Assembly (NCBI GenBank): GCA_964023205.1
Contig: OZ026839.1
Location: forward strand, 17,390,386-17,454,385
Length of the DNA: 64,000 bases
Source: Lutraria lutraria
Lineage: Eukaryota > Mollusca > Bivalvia > Venerida > Mactridae
Direction: 5' to 3'
The translations under genes and the position numbers were made by a program. Below are positions 11,601-26,600 of the stretch, in pieces; within the stretch, counting starts at the first letter, position 1, and each line of letters starts with the position of its first letter. The notes under the pieces are model-generated. The model had not been told where the DNA came from. It made no database searches and was given only the letters and a program-made list of their open reading frames with translations.

Positions 11601-14600
11601 CCAACTTAAAATTTCCCGATAATCGACCTGTGCTTTCATGATGAAGTCGAAACGAATTGCCCTGTAACCAAGCGACATTTTTTAATCATGTGTTTTCACT
11701 ATGGATAGCAAATAGAGAATGATTGTGGAGAAGCAGTTTTAATTACAGATGGCTGTTATTAATTAATTCTTGGCAGTTTGCAAAACTTACCCTGTCACTT
11801 ATTCAACTTGCAAACGGGTTGCCTCTCAAGTTTATGTTCGGACAATTAGGGTTGGCAAAAAACGTAATTGAAACAAAAAGATATCAGTTGCATCAATTAG
11901 ACCAGCTATCTATTGATCGGACCGTTGTTTTGATATCACGCCGGGTATTTATTGTCATTTTTTAACAATTAGCAAAATCTTCGTCAAGAAGACATTCATG
12001 ATATTTGGTTTACAGATGTAAACTGCACTCTGATTGGTTGATAACAATAAGCTGTTACAACGAACGCTGTGACTGGCTGTTATTGATCTATTTGACGGCC
12101 CACTGTAGCATTCGGAGGCAGCACATACTGCAGTGTAGTGTGAACTAGAACTATCACTAAAGGTGATGAATACCCCCAGATGCGGCCTTGACGCAGTCAT
12201 TGTTACATTTTACAAAGGGAAATATAATGCATTTTCATTTTTTAAATACCTGCAAATTGTTGCTTAGAAATATCCTGACCAGTTTCTAAATATTCATTAT
12301 ATAAAAAATAACAAAGGGCCATAACTCTAAAATTAATCCAAACAAAACCTGGTTATTGCATGAACAACTTGGCTTACTTTTTAGAACTTCTGTGAAGTTT
12401 CATTGAATTCCTATGAGTAGTTACTGAGATATTGTATATACACTGTATAAAAACAACAAAGAGCCACAACTCAGTGAAAATTTAACCAACCAAGACAAGC
12501 TTAATGCATGCACAACTAGGCTAACTTCCTATCACTTCTGTGAAAATTTGCCTATTGTATATGCTGTCGAAAAAAACAAAGGGCTATAACTCATTGAAAA
12601 TCAATCCAAATGAAAAATTATTTAAGCATGCACAACTAGGCTAACTACTCATTACTTCTGTGAAGTTTCATTGAATTCCTGTAAGTAGTTAATGAGAAAT
12701 AGTCCAGACAAAATTTGCCTATTGTATATACTGTGTAAAAAAACAATGGGCTATAACTCAGTGAAAATTAATCCAAATGAAAAATGCTTTAAGCATGTAC
12801 AACTAGGCTTACTACTGATCACTTCTGTGAAGTTTCATTGAAATCCTGTAAGTAGTTGCTGAGAAATTCTCCGGACAAATTGTGTCCACAGTCGCACAGA
12901 CCGACCGACCAGCGTGAATCCAATATAGCCCCCATATATTTCATATCTGGGGGTATAATTAAGATTGACGATAAGCGGTTAAATGATTTCCACGACTGAT
13001 TATTGAATGAATCAGGACTAGTTAGTGTATTATGTTTAGGTAGATAATTATCAAAGGCCTGAAGGCCTGAAATGAGATGAATTTTGTGATGCAGGGATAT
13101 CTCTGAGTCAATACAAAATTTAAAACTGTATCAAAAATTCTGTCCGAAACGAGGACCTAGTACTGTTTATTTAATAAAATATTAAAGGTTTTACTTTAAA
13201 AAAAGTGATTGTATACGTTATTTTGAATTCGAAGTATATGGATTTCACTTGGAGAACCGAAAAATACCCATTTTAAAACACTTTTTTTCATTATTGAATA
13301 GGTATTTCCTAACTAGGGTGCACACCCTAGATAGAACTATTTTAAGACCCCTGCCAAAAATTAAACCTCGCTTTCAAAACTAGGTAAATGCATGAAAACT
13401 ACATGTTATGGTGGTATTGAATAAACATAAATAAGGCAAATATATTTTAATACATAAGGTGGGTCGCGGGTTTCCTTCCGAAAAGTGTTCAGTTTCTAGA
13501 AGTCAACGTACAAGAAAATATTTTTGCAGGAACATCCTTCAAAGTATTGACTAAAGCAAAAATGATATTTCTATTGAAACCGCTCAAAAAACGGCCACCT
13601 AGTGGAGCGATATGTTGTATATGTTTTGTTTTTGTTTTCGCGTTATTTCTTGTACTGCTCCGATAATTTTACTGCAATTTACTGTGCACAATGCTGAATC
13701 ATTTACAAATCCGAAAAAGTTAATATAGCTTCATTTTGCCGTCATTAAATCTTAAAAGTTTTTGGTCGAACTCTGTAGTGGTGGCAATTTTTCGGGAGGA
13801 AACCCGTGACCCACCTTAACTAAAACCTCGTATTGATAAAGAAGATTAATTAAAACACGTTTTTCTTACTGTGCACGGCCTGTCTGACATGTTTCGTTGT
13901 CTACATAATTAGAAGTACAAGTCAAAATAGATAGTACACATTTCTAAAAATAGACCGAGGATACCCTTTCGGTTTCAATACAACAACGAGTAATAAAGGT
14001 TTCCTTCCATAATTAATAGCAATCTTTGCCGAAATACTTCAGCATGTGCTAGATATTGTCCAAATCAACTTTTCCATAAGTTCTTATCTTCACATGCTTA
14101 ATTTGAGAAAGGAAAGCAACTCACCCCCTTTAAAGTTCAAGGATCATATTGCCTGTTTAAGCCTTTACTTCATAGCCCTAGTCAATATACATACTGTATA
14201 CTGGTAGTGGATCAGATAAACTTGGTACACTGTCTTCATACAGGTTATTGGGAAATGCTACTGTTTTGACACATGTCTACTTCATCACTGGCTTAAAATT
14301 ATACTAAATAATAATCCCATCAAATTATAGTAAATATAAAAGTTGTTCATAATTTAATAACCTTTTTTACGGTGTCATATTAAAAAAATAAAGGGGAACA
14401 AAAATTGCAAAAAAATCTGTAAGCATATTTTTGCCTTTTCTGATTTTTTTCTATTGACACCTGGCCATTTAATCACTTCATTGTAATGCTAAATAATGGT
14501 TTTATGATTTCTGAATTATGCCTCATTGATTGTATTTAATTTATCTTACTTGCTATGTAAAAATATCTGTTAGGCAAATATTTAGGGCAATATAATGTGT

Positions 14601-17600
14601 ACAAACTGATACAAAGTCCGTGTTTTTTCCTTATCCTTTTTCTTAAATATAGTTTCCAACTCTTATAACCCATTTTTATGTAGATTTTGAGATCAAAACC
14701 AACAATGAAGGTATAATACTATTAAACAAGCTAAAACGTAGCAAATTTTCTAATAAACTAATAACTCTTGAAGTTTCTGGTCCGATTCCACCCATAACTA
14801 AACTTGTCCAATATCGTAAGGTCATAAACACTCACTGTAAATATGATTAGGATCGGTGAATAAATGAAGGCGCTAGCGTGTAAACAAGCTAAAATATAGC
14901 AAATTTTCTAAGTCAAGGGCCCATAACTCTTGAAGTTCTAATCTGATTCCGCCCATAATCGATCTTGTCCAAGATCTTTTGGTTATACACATTTACTGAA
15001 AATATTATGAGGATCGGTGAATAAAAGAAGGCGCTAGAGTGTAAACAAGCTAAAATATAGCAAATTTTCTAAGTCAAGGGCCCATAACTCTTGAAGTTCT
15101 GATCCGATTCCGCCCATAATCGATCTTGTCCAAGATCTTTTGGTTATACACATTTACTGAAAATATGATTAGGATTGGTGAATAAATGAAGGCGCTAGAG
15201 TGTAAACAAGCTAAATATAGCAAATTTTGTAACTCAAGGGCCCATAACTCTAGAAGTTATTTCCGATTTTGCCCATAATCGAACTTAGCCAAGATATTGT
15301 GGCCATATACATTGTGAGCAAGTTTAATCACAATTCGTTAAGAGCTGCGGATGCTAGAGTGTAAACAAACTAATTGTGAATGGACAACGTACGACGGACA
15401 TTCAAAGATCCTAAAAGCTTACCTGATGAATCAGGTGAGCTAAAAATCTTAAAGCAAGAATAGTTATTGCGAAACTCCACTAAATTATACTTTGGGTTGT
15501 ACAAATCATTACAGTTTGTCCTAATTTCTGGTCCAATGAAATGTCTGCATTTCATTTGAAATTTGAAAAATATATTATATGGAGAAAATAAGTGCTACAT
15601 GACCAAACGCTGAATTTGGGCGGTGCAAATTGCATCAGTTTTATTATGTCATCCTTAACCATGCAATACAGTAGGCGGAGTTTAAACTGCTCATAGATTC
15701 GGTAGCGTTTGTTGAACCAGGTCGTATAGCATACGATTTTTCAATGGTTTTCGTTATTTTAGTTGGATTTAATGCCTGTTTACAACAGAATTTCACTGAC
15801 CGTCGTTCCTTGGTACGAATAGTACCAGGTTTCATGGTTATAAAATTGTTTCCATCAAATTGCACAGCTTGTCTTTTTATATTTCTATAATAACTCATAA
15901 ATACATGTACATGTAGATACATGAATCTTACATCATCATAATCAACCTGAATATGCATTTTATATTCAACAGTAATACGTTGAGAATGGAATGGATTTTT
16001 AGCTCAGAGATCAATTGTAAGTTGTATATAACATCTGGGTCAAGATACCACACTTGCAAGGTTTTCCGCTCTAAGCCAGACTCGAACTTAAACATGTGCA
16101 AGAATCCAAGAAGTTTGGCAAGAAACAGAACGGTCGAAAACTGTAACAAGAGGGCCAAGATGGCCCTATATCGCTCACATGACAATCACTGTCCACTCAT
16201 TAAAACATTGTTTTGAACCGGTGACCTAGTTTTTGACCCCAGATGACCCATGTTAGAACTTGTCCTACATATAAATAAGACAAACATTTTGACAAAATTT
16301 GGTGAAGATCCAACCAAAACCATGAAAACTACAGCATAGACAAGGTTTTCCTAAGATTTGACCTCGTGACCTAGTTTTTGACCCCAGACGACCTATGTTC
16401 GAATTTGTCTTACATATCATTAAGACGAACATTCTGACTAGGTTTGGTGAAGATACGATCAAAATTTGACATCTACAGTGTTAATAAGGTTTTCCTAAGA
16501 TTTGACCTTGTGACCCTAGGTGACCCATATTTGAACTTGTCCTTAATATCATTAAGACAAACAATCTGACAAGGTTTGGCCAAGATCCAAATAAAACCAT
16601 GACATTTAGAGCTTTTACAAGATTTTTACCTAAGATTTGACCTGGTGACCCAGTTTTTGACCCCGGCTGACCCATGTTCAACTTTGACCCACATATTGAG
16701 GCAAACATTCTGACAAGGTTTGGTGAAGATCCAATTAAAACTGTGACATCTACAGTGTTAACAAAGTTTTCCTAAGATTTGACCTGGTGACCTAGTTATT
16801 GACCCCAGATGACCCATATTTATACTTGACCGTTATATCATTAAAACAAACGATTTGACAAAGTTTGGTGAAGATCCAATAATAACTGTGAAATCTACAG
16901 TGTTAACATGGTTTTTCATAAGATTTGACCTAGCAACCTTGTTTTTGACCCATGTTCGAACTCGTCCAAGATATTATGAAGACAAACATTCTGACAAGGT
17001 TTCATGATCATCCAATCAAAACAGTGACTTCTAGAGTGTTCACAAGGTTTTCCAGCAATTTGCCGTAGTGACCTAGTTTTTCAACGGAAATGACCCATTA
17101 TCAAACTTGACCTACATATTATTAAAATAAACATTCTGACAAAGTTTCATGAAGATCCAGTCAAAACAGTGATTTCTAAAGTGTTCACAAGGTTTTCCCT
17201 TATTTGGCCCTGGTGACCTAGTTTTTTACCCAAAATGGCCGAATATCGAACTCGTCCGAGATTTTGTTGATATTAACATTCTGACCCAGTTTTGCTAAAA
17301 TTGAGCTAAAAATGTGGCCCCTAGTGTGGTCACAACATAAAGTTTGACGACGCATGACGCACACCGCATGACGCCGGACAGAGAGTGATCCTAATAGCTC
17401 ACTTTGTCACTTTGTGCTAAAAAACGGTGCATTTGTCTATTGGTCCAAATTGAAAGAATGGACAAATAGTACGAAACATTGAAATCATGCGCATTTCTGG
17501 GTATTTATAGTTTATATAATAACTAAGACAATACCAGTTTATCAAGAATAAAACAATCATAGATCTAGAATTCGTCGAAAGCTAATAAGTGAAAATTCAT

Positions 17601-20600
17601 TGTTACAGGTAAATGTTGGCTCTTATTAACACATGTAAAGCACACTGAATGCTTTCCATTTAATTTCCCTCTGAATTGAGGTACTTTGTGGGCGGTGTCA
17701 AATTACATCTATAGTGATGATTGACAGTTTTTGTCGAGACAAAATGTGCATACGTGACAGAAATTAGGACAAACTGTAAATCAGTTATCATTCATATTAT
17801 GAATTTTATGGGACATATCTCTGCGCTCCGCTTCGCGTCGCTTGTGATATATCCCATAAAATTCAAAACATGAACGATAACTAATACATACTTTATACTC
17901 AAGATTAGATTAATGTTCAACGGTGGAACTTGGCTCAGTGCCAGTGATTGACGATGCACATTCGGGAATTTATGTCCAGCAATCAAGGTCATCGTGACCC
18001 AGACAGTGTCTGATAAATGTGTCAAGTTCAAAGGATGTTTTTAAAACAATCAGAAGTTGTGAAAGTGTACCATAGTACAAAAACTTTGACCTAATTGATC
18101 ATAATTTGGCATGTTAAATGTGGTGGACTATGTTTTTGACTGATCTTCAATTGTAAGACCTCCCACATAGATTAAATCTATGTTCAAATACATAGCACGT
18201 GCCAGGTAAAAAAATATTGGAAGGGGGGTAATAAAACACCAAGGTGACGCATTTTTTTGATAATTATACACGGGAAGTGTTCTGCTGGAAGTGACTTAAT
18301 TCCATTGATGTCGGCATCAATTAACACCGAATTCGTTATGTTTTCAATTGTTTATCACACGCATTCGTGGCTTTACGTCAAAGACAAGTAATTTAAAGCG
18401 GTAGTATATGACTTTTACTGCATCAAATTTGTTTGATGATACGGAATAAAGGATAATATTTATGTATGTTTCGACAAATCTCCTAGCATAATTGATGTCA
18501 AAAATGAACCGTGTGCTTGCAGAGTTCTGTGTTCATGATATGTGGAGTGATCGGCGCATGACTCGTTTTGTGTTTACAAAAATTTACTGAATAATAGACG
18601 AAATATTTTTGTTCATGGAATATTGGAAATAATCATTTTTGGAATAATACCTAGGGGTATAATAAACTTGTTAATGTATATAAGCAGACATGATTAGTCC
18701 TACACACATTTCTAGACATTCCCCTGTATAAATATTGTTGAAGAGGTATAAATAAAAGTTGGAAGTTTGTACCTCAACATGTCCGGCAATAGCTTTAACA
18801 TTGGAACACAGATAATTAGCAACCTGCAACACTGGTTCATCAATACCACACTTTTTGGAACAGTATTCTCTTGCTGCTACCATAGCAACACGGAGTTTAG
18901 TTCTGTGATCACACACAACAGTGAGCATTCCTCCATTGACACGTTCTGATATATTCTGCATAGCTTCAGCTCGTATTTTGATCATATGTATTGCTAAAAT
19001 AAAATCCAGGCAAAATTGAACATATTGATACAAATATATGTGGACAAAATAATTAATTACAATGTGATTATGTTCTAACAAAACTATAAACAGGTACTTA
19101 AGATTTAGAATTTAGTTTTTTACAGAATGATTTCAGCTTTAAATTAAACAGTTACTGAATTTTGTTTATTGACTTCTACTTGTGTAAACATGACAGCCCC
19201 TATGTCAGTATACCATCTTCAAAGCTCATCATCCCACTTGCTGCAAATGCTGTAAATTCACCAACACTGAAACCAGCACTGGCTACACATCTATCTAAAA
19301 CCTGAAAGAAAAAAGCAATTCAATAAAAAAAAACGTCAAACAAATAAATTTTCCATGACATTATAAATTTATTATATGTTTCTTTTTTCTGTTGTTTAAC
19401 AGGGTCCATTTGACAGCTATGATGATTTCAGGGCCACCCTAGAGTGAGGGCAGAGAAGCTACAGGAGAACCAGCCATTAGTATCCAAGCTCTTATTTCAA
19501 ATAGATTTTCCTGGTTCTTTATTGTGCCAAAAGTACTGCAAAACAGCAATATATGCCTCACATGTTCTCCTAGTATTTTCTAGACACAGTTAGTGTTGGA
19601 AAATCGGACTCAAGAGAATCGATTATCGAATCGAATTGGAAAGGGTGTTTCGAGTCACAATCGAAAAATAATCGAAAGCAAATTTATATCCTTATTTGAC
19701 AAACTTATTTGGTTGTTACTTGTTTGTCATACAATATAATATTATATAATCTGAAACCCAAAAAACTTCAAGACTGTTGACCTGAACCTCCAAGCCCCTC
19801 AATGGGCACTATATTACATAGGTGAGGATTTTGACTCTGAATCAACTTATACCCATTTTTGTTGACATACCACATAGTCTACATTGATTGTTTTTGTTAA
19901 TAAAAACAGTTTGTCGACATACTTACAAAAAAAACGTAATAATGCCTCATTTGTTTTTTAAGAATGGGATTTTCCTACTTCCAAATTCATCGGATGTCCA
20001 TGCTGACCAGCAGGTCGCAGTCTTCACGAAAGACTTTTTTAAGTACTGGACATTCGGTCCAGTGAAAATGCAAACTTTACTGGACCGAAAGAACTTTTGG
20101 TAGACCAAACAGAGTACAATAAAATTTCTTACGATTTGGCTAATAGCCATATTTTTCAAGAGTGATTAAAATATTTCATTTTTTGTTCTGAATCATGGTA
20201 AATATATCCCTGAAAACTTTACTGGACATTCGGACCACTGACCTTTTCAAATTACTAGACCAATGGCTATTTTGGTGGACTCGGTCTAAGGTCTGGTGCT
20301 AAATTCGAAGACTGAGGTCGTGAGTGTCACTGGTTCTTTGCGATCTATGTCAGACTCCGACAGACAGACTTGAGTTTAAGTGTCAAACCCAACCTGGATA
20401 TGGGAAAACTTCACTAGATACGAAAGCAGGGGTGTGGAATTCCTATGCCTGACTCGTCCGACACGGTTTTCTCCCTCCTTGGACAAGTAACTTTTTAGGT
20501 GATAGTTGTCGGCGGATGAGTAGCAAATCAGAAAAAAAAAATTGTCAAGTTACCAAATGCTCAAGATCTGTCGCCGAATCTTGTATAATATTTTTAAAGA

Positions 20601-23600
20601 TCAGCAACTTGTCAGTCATATCTTTAATAGACTATGCTTATTTATGTTGTTCGCACCTATCAACACCAATTTTAATTACCCCAAGCTTTAATTCATTATG
20701 CAGATGAAAATTCCATCAAATTTATCGTGAGATCTTCCTTTCTTCATCATCAGTGGTATTGAATTCAGAACGGCCCAGGTTGTATTTTCCAAAAATCGCT
20801 ACACACTATACTGGATAATCACATGTTTCGATAGTATTTATATAATCATGTTACATTAAGCATTATGACCAACAAAATACCAAAGACTCGTTAATTTTCA
20901 AGAATGGGTGTAACATTTATATTTTCATGAAGTATACGAATTTCGAACAACAGATTTCGGATAACAGCACCATATCGTGCAAGCAGTCATCTAATAGGTA
21001 AATAATAGTGCTGTCCCGATATGGCCGTGTACCGGTACGTACCGGTACAGTGCTGAACGATATGCGTATCGTATCGGAAGGTTCCGTATCGGCCGTATCG
21101 CGGTTTCTTTACTATAGTAACTATTACATTAAAAACTCCTAGAATGTTTAGCAACTGAACTAGATTTACGAATTTTCTCTCATTTAATCGTCGACAGTGC
21201 TTTCTAAACTCCATATTCTATATTTAAAGACATTGACTGCGTGAGGTAAAGCTAGACAATGGATTCGATTCGAATATTCAGATTTTGCCAAGTAGATATT
21301 GACCTATAAATTATATTAATTTTATTAGTAAAGGATATTTTAAAACTTTTTTCTTTTGACAAATGAGGAACAGATTTTCTAATTTTTATCAAAACATAGA
21401 TCCGGCATTTAAATTTGCAAACACTTGTACGAATATTCAAGTTTGAGTGCCAGCCAGCTTTACCTTTAGTGTGTAAACATTGTCGTCGTCTGCACTAACA
21501 ATCTGTAATTACTGAAAAAATGGCTTAGGCACCAAGTAACTTTAAAACGCCACCAAGTAATTTACGTAAAAATATGGCAGCATTTTGGTTGGCCGATGGA
21601 TGGAACAACGATTCACGTAGCAGTCTGTAAGAAATATCACTGCGATCTGTATAGTGGTTGGACCAGCAAACTTAGAACACATATGTCTCGTAATCATTAC
21701 ATCCAAGTTGAAGGTTTCAAAAATGTATTATTAATTTAGTATTGTTTTTCAATAATCATAAAATTTTATCTGGCTAATAGTCGGAATTCGGTATGAATTC
21801 CAATTTTCCGGTATTGACCGTGTTTTTACGTCAGGGGATACAAAGCATTGCGAGTAACAGGAGAAATAAAAAAAAAGAAATATAATTTAACCAAAATCAA
21901 CTAAACATTTGTGAATCAAATTGGTGACTTTAAGTGCAAGACAATTTTAGTTTTATACCTTTTAAACAGTTAATTAGGACTTTCTATCACCAAACAAGTG
22001 TGCAGAGTAAAAAAAACACTAATATTATAACGTAGTTCATTACTTCGAAATACTTTTATATCGTATCGTAGATATCGCATATCGCTAGTACCGTATCGCA
22101 ATACGTATCGTATCGGCTGAGATCTGTATCGGGACAGCCCTAGTAAATAATGTTAACCTTCTATAATTGTGTTATCATATCCTTGATATTTAATCATGTG
22201 GCGCACATACATGATGAAATCTCCAAATTTTGCCAGGACAGCAGTGTTAGTCTTATGAAAATCAATTTCAATTTATGCTGGATTATAGCAGATAGTTTTA
22301 CCTGGTTCTAAGTTCATAAAAACCATCTCCCTGCAGCGTTTTTTCGCCTCATTGGGAACTGGTCCGGTACCGATCAAATTGGGAATTTTCGCATCGTGAA
22401 AAGTGCCAAATTGGAAATTTCATGTCGCGAAATAAGGCAAATTGGGAATTTTATATAAGGTGAATAAATTACAGTTTTAGCAAGTCACATGGATAATTCT
22501 GCTTTCTTTTAATAAGTTTTATAATCTAGGTTACTCTTATGATCTTGTTACATAGGTTTATGCACATAAAAACGTGAAAATAACATTGGATCACATTAAT
22601 TTTATTGATAAGCAAAAAAGTCAAAGCCATCATAGTAATGTATTTATACAGCATGTTCACATGAAAGAACTTTAGAAGTACACTTCTGGGCCTACCTTTA
22701 GAGAAAAGGTGATGGGGCCTTAGAAAAGGGAAAAACAGCATACATATCTATACTCCCTACATTTGATTATAACCTTGTTGATTGCATACAAAGAGCTCAC
22801 CTACTTTATTGATCTTATTTATTACAACTTTTTTTCAAGACCATAAAATTCTACTGTAGGGGGTTTAGGAGGATAAACATTCTTTTTAGTCCAGGGACAT
22901 GAGGTCAAATTTGCAGGGGTCGTAACAGGACAAGATTCTCAATCCTGAAAATTAGCAGGGGTCTAGGGAGCGCAGGTCCTCAGCAGGGTAGAGGGCAGAG
23001 CCCTCGTGGGGGGTTCAGCCCCCGAAGCAAAAAGATTTTGAGCATTTTCAGGTCCTTCTGTAATGCATTACAGCAATACAAATTCATGATTTTAAAAAAA
23101 AAAACTCGCTGTTTTTCTCTCCATATTTCTAAAAAAGACGATAATAGTTAATACACAGGGATTTTTGGGCTAATGTTTTAGCTGATATTGGGTTATATTC
23201 CCAATTAACAAGAGGGCCAAGATGGCCCTATATCGCTCACATGACAATCACTGTTCACTCATTAAAACATTGTTTTGAACCGGTGACCTAGTTTTTGACC
23301 CCAGACGACCTGTTTGAATTTGTCTTACATATCATTAAGACAAACAGTCTGACTAGGTTTGGTGAAGATATGATCAAAATTTGACATCTACAGTGTTAAT
23401 AAGGTTTTCCTAAGATTTGACCTTGTGACCTGGTTTTTGACCCTAGGTGACCCATATTTGAACTTGTCCTTAATATCATTAAGACAAACAATCTGACAAG
23501 GTTTGGAAAAGATCCAATCAAAACCATGACATTTAGAGCTTTTACAAGATTTTTACCTAAGATTTGACCTTGTGACCCAGTTTTTGAACCCGGCTGACCC

Positions 23601-26600
23601 ATGTACATACTTGACCCACATATCATTGAGGCAAACATTTTGACAAGGTTTGGTGAAGATCCAATTAAAACTGTGACATCTACAGTGTTAACAAAGTTTT
23701 CCTAAGATTTGACCTGGTGACCTAGTTATTGACCCTAGATGACCCATATTTATACTTGACCGTTATATCATTAAAACAAACGATTTGACAAAGTTTGGTG
23801 AAGATCCAATAATAACTGTGAAATCTACAGTGTTAACATGTTTTTTCATAAGATTTGACCTAGCGACCTAGTTTTTGACCCAAGATGACCCATGTTCGAA
23901 CTCGTCTAAGATATTATGAAGACAAACATTCTGACAAGGTTTCATGATCATCCAATCAAAACAGTGACTTCTAGAGAGTTCACAAGGTTTTCCAGCAATT
24001 TGCCCTAGTGACCTAATTTTACTACAGAAATTACCCATTATCAAACTTGACCTACATATTATTAAAATAAACATTCTGACAAAATTTCATGAAGATCCAA
24101 TCAAAACAGTGATTTCTAAAGTGTTCACAAGATTTTCCCTTATTTGGCCCTGGTGACCTAGTTTTTGACCCCAAATAGCCCAATATCGAACTCGTCCGAG
24201 ATTTTGTTGATATTAACGTTCTGACCCAGTTTTGCTAAAATTGAGCGACGCACGACGCACACCGCACGACGCCGGACGGAGAGTGATCCTAATAGCTCAC
24301 TTTGTCACTTTGTGACATGTGAGCTAAAAATGGTATCCTTCTGTCCCAATTCACAGTCAAAAATTTCCAATTGAAACTTCCAAAAATAAAACAAAAAGAT
24401 AATAATTAAAATCTCTGAAAACAATAGATCTTTCACTGTAACAGACATGTATGTAATAAATGAAAGTTCCCATTATGGTCAGTGATTGTGTCAATTTGTG
24501 AATGTGTATTTAAAATTTTCAAAATTGGAATAGCACATATTTTCTCAATTTCTAACAAAACACTGAAGAAATTACCAATCCCAAGGGTATGGGTCATGTT
24601 CCAAAAATACTGGGGAAAAAACTGACACAAGATGGGAGAACTAATGCTTCAAACTTGCTTGAGAGATTCTTCAAATTTGCTACCCCACCCACTATTTTTT
24701 GTAAGTTAATACATATGAATGAAATATCAGCCAATTCATGTTTATATAAAATTATGTGCACAAAATATTTCAATGACAAGGTCATAGGGATCGAATTCCT
24801 TCACAATATTTCTTACCTCGATTGATGTCGTTGAAATATTTCGGGCCGAGTCAGTATCAAAATGTATTGCTACCTATGTTTAAAAAGTTGCTTATAATCA
24901 TTAATTTGATGGGACCCATTAACTAATGAATTGTCAACGATTTAAAAGTTCATAAACTTCGAATGACTTTGAGTTTTAAGCTAAATATTACTCGAATTTT
25001 CGTTCTGCAATTGCAAATACTCTTGTGTATATAGACACGTTTACTTAGTGAATAGGAAAAACGCCTAAGTGATCCAAATGCTTGGATGTGTTACAGCCAT
25101 CCCAATCCGTACCCCCCCCCCAAAAAAAAACTCCTCGGATTTACATCGATCTCAAAAGTGCCCCTGGCGGCTTTAAATGCAGATTTCCGGAATATTCCAG
25201 AATATTACAACCCCTGAATTTGGTCCAATTGATGTCAGTCCCCCCAAAAACATGAGTATCTGACATTCGTGTTTCGCTTGTGTATGCCTGTGAAAAGTTC
25301 ACAACATGTTACATGTACCTTCATCAATTTTCTGATAAATATTATTAAGAGTCAGGATTAAGAGCCTTAGCATTGCATGGAGTAAGGTCTACCTGGTTGT
25401 CATGCACTGCTGATCGTGTTCTGCTCTAACACTACACGTACGTAACCAAACAAGTACGTAACTTCTCATTTTCGACCCGAAAATCGGTTAACACTCTCAG
25501 TAGGGCGCAATAGAGACATGAAGTCAAAATCGGTTCGACGTATGGAAGTAGAGCCCATTTCTATATAAGTTTTTTACGATATTACATGTATACTGTCGTG
25601 ATTTATACTTTCGGTTTGACTCATTTTCGGGAAATCGACTGGTTTCGTTTTCTTTCCAAGCGCCACATGTTTTATCGTAATTATATGGCAAACCAGTCTA
25701 CCTATTCTTTTTCGTACTCGGAATTATTCGATCTAACATCGTACACGTGAAAATGCCGTTATCAGCAGTAAAATTTGTGTTGGAGATTGTGATTATTAGG
25801 TGGTTTCGGATGATATTGATTGATATTTTAAAAGTAAATTGGGAAAAGGGCAATATTGATCAAATTGGTACAGGTCCATGCTCAAATTGGGACGGGTCCG
25901 GTAGAGATTGCCCTGAAAACATTTTAATGTTATTGCAGCTCAAAAAGGCAACAGGTGTAAGACCCAATGAAACTGAAGTTACCATAGTGTTGTAAAGTCA
26001 GACTTGAAGAGAATCGGTTATCAGATCGAATCGGAAAGGGTGTTTCGATTCACAATCGGAAAATAATTGACAGCAAAAATTTGTATCCTTATTTGACAAA
26101 CTTATTTGGTTGTTTCTTGTTTGTCATACAATATATATAGTCATTAAAATCCATAACACAAAATACTTCTAGACTGATGACCTGAACTTCTCTGGAAAAT
26201 AACCGTGACCACCCTTGTTTAAATACACACAATGCCCGAAAGTAGTAGAAAGAAGACAGTTGCTCAAATAATGACGGTGGTCTCCCTACTTGTGAAGACA
26301 TCGATTCAACACCACTAACATCGATAGTTGCTGACCTCAACTGTCAGCAACGATTATTCAATTATAACCGATTATCGTTACATCACTAAGTTACCATCAG
26401 TAAATTTTGTGAAAGGGACACAATTTAACAAAGCAACACAACTCACAGTAATTGAATGTCATATTGATATATGGCATATGCCTTTGGGTGTATACATTCA
26501 ATACAAAATCTGAGCAGCAAAACTGACCTAGGTAGACTATTCACCAAAAAAGATTATTAAAAATCACATTTAATACTAAATATAGCACAGCTGTTAAGTT

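Noticed and set aside
25747..25995. 82-codon plus-strand frame in MCAT intron 1
   Set aside because: No domain, no splice consistency, and its end overlaps a transposon relic.
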